Origin: Alicyclobacillus sp. ALC3
GTDB lineage: Bacteria > Bacillota > Bacilli > Alicyclobacillales > Alicyclobacillaceae
Assembly: GCF_028751195.1 (NCBI RefSeq)
Contig: NZ_CP066784.1
Coordinates: 4,526,001-4,590,000 of the forward strand
DNA length: 64,000 bases
Direction of reading: 5' to 3'
Shown: piece by piece, positions 63,387-64,000 of the stretch
Layout: every line of letters starts with the position of its first letter
How positions within the stretch are numbered: position 1 is the first letter of the stretch
Notes under the pieces: model-generated
What the model was told of the DNA's origin: nothing
The model's input: only the letters and a program-made list of their open reading frames with translations
Databases searched by the model: none
Translations under genes and position numbers: made by a program

Positions 63387-64000
63387 GTGAGAGTACTCTT
63401 GCTAACCGCTTCATACGGTGACGGTCATCATCAGGTCGCGTCCGCACTGGCGGACGCGTTTTCGCTTTTCGGAGCCGACGTTAGGGAATTTGATTGCATT
63501 CGGTCAGGAGGACGCGCTGACGGGCAGTCACGCGTCTTTGGCGAGTGGGTGTACGAGTCTCTGACTCGGTTTGCCCCATGGTTGTACGGTATCAGCTACA
63601 ACTGGACAAGAAACCTCAGTGAACGCCACCCCCTGTGGTGGCTTTTATCGCTGCCTCTGCGCGGCAGGTTGACACATCTGCTGCGAGATTTTCGGCCGGA
63701 TGTTGTGTTGCAACTGTTTCCTGAACGATTGCTGTCGGACATGAAATCGGCAGACCTGCCACCGTTCATTGGTGTCGTTGTGACTGACTACAGCGTCCAT
63801 ACGCGGTGGTATCACCGCCGGGTTACGACGTACTTTTTGCCTGCACTGGACTTTCTCGACTTGTCCCGAAGGTTCGTGTTGCCGCACAGTCGTTGTGTAG
63901 CGACTGGAATACCCTTGCGCAGGCAGTTCTGGACGTCGGAGCGCGCAAATGACGATGTGCAAAGGCACCAAGTCGAAACAGTTGACACAAGCCGGCCGTA
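63387..64000 (+). CDS. Second MGDG-synthase-type glycosyltransferase, N-terminal part
   Basis: The frame starts at GTG 63387 after GAGGTG and runs off the right edge. It reads VRVLLLTASYGDGHHQVASALADAFSLFGA, then GISYNWTRNLSERHPLWWLLSLPLRGRLTHLLRDFRPDVVLQLFPERLLSD and IGVVVTDYSVHTRWYHRRVTTYFLP. It is a paralogue of the gene at 60819, with the same GxGH start and TDYxxHxxW loop, but clearly diverged. The 10-nt gap to the YkoP-like gene places it in the same operon. About 204 residues are visible. Confidence 0.85.
   Translation, partial: MRVLLLTASYGDGHHQVASALADAFSLFGADVREFDCIRSGGRADGQSRVFGEWVYESLTRFAPWLYGISYNWTRNLSERHPLWWLLSLPLRGRLTHLLRDFRPDVVLQLFPERLLSDMKSADLPPFIGVVVTDYSVHTRWYHRRVTTYFLPALDFLDLSRRFVLPHSRCVATGIPLRRQFWTSERANDDVQRHQVETVDTSRP

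Noticed and set aside
1..64000. CRISPR arrays, tRNA or rRNA genes, prophage
   Set aside because: No regularly spaced repeats, no tRNA-like cloverleaf with CCA-proximal features, and no phage structural genes were seen.

Overview
The window looks like the chromosome of a spore-forming, acidophilic, iron-oxidising member of the Bacillales, of the Alicyclobacillus / Sulfoacidibacillus kind. The reasons are a rusticyanin-type blue copper protein, a GerA-type germinant receptor operon, a CotF-type coat protein, Bacillales small-protein families (DUF1657, CBO0543, DUF3892), Gram-positive ribosome binding sites and many GTG/TTG starts. This is inferred from gene content only.

Layout. 1-5.9 kb: the end of a cobalamin operon (cobS, cobD, antisense cobC, cbiA, cbiP, a BtuF-like protein). 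6-12.2 kb: two identical IS1111-type (IS110 family) elements in inverted orientation around hisC and the 5' end of metK. The rest of metK lies outside the pair. Inverting the segment on paper reunites hisC-metK and also an older IS110 transposase frame. 12.2-24 kb: chloride channel, two MFS transporters, TetR, DMT exporter, VOC/MaoC enzymes, a second BtuF-like protein and a sugar-dehydrogenase-like gene, many broken by single-base shifts, plus a TlpA-like gene with an in-frame TGA and a SECIS-like hairpin. 24-31.2 kb: two copies of a second, DDE-type IS in inverted orientation, again with one gene (DUF421+DUF1657, 2Duf-like) split between their outer and inner flanks. 31-38 kb: broken GGDEF gene, CBO0543 proteins, fluoride riboswitch with two crcB genes, rusticyanin, CotF. 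38.5-42.6 kb: intact germinant receptor operon. 42.7-49 kb: broken DUF4046-like and MFS genes, ArsR regulator, and a YyaL-type gene carrying a 51-nt in-frame stop-containing insertion that forms an 11-bp cUUCGg hairpin. 49-64 kb: a clean core region: secreted glucosaminidase, menA divergent from menBE, ResA-like thioredoxin, YgjP-type peptidase, pstSCA, and a cell-envelope cluster (two MGDG-synthase-like glycosyltransferases, polysaccharide deacetylase, YkoP-like protein).

How it fits together. The core ends carry intact operons for B12, menaquinone, phosphate uptake and envelope lipids. The middle 6-47 kb is an accessory belt shaped by insertion sequences, two IS-pair inversions and gene decay, with intact islands for fluoride export, iron-oxidation electron transfer and spore germination. 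The most notable signals are the guide-like internal loop in the IS1111 noncoding end that matches both of its insertion sites, the candidate selenocysteine protein, and the hairpin insertion in the YyaL gene.
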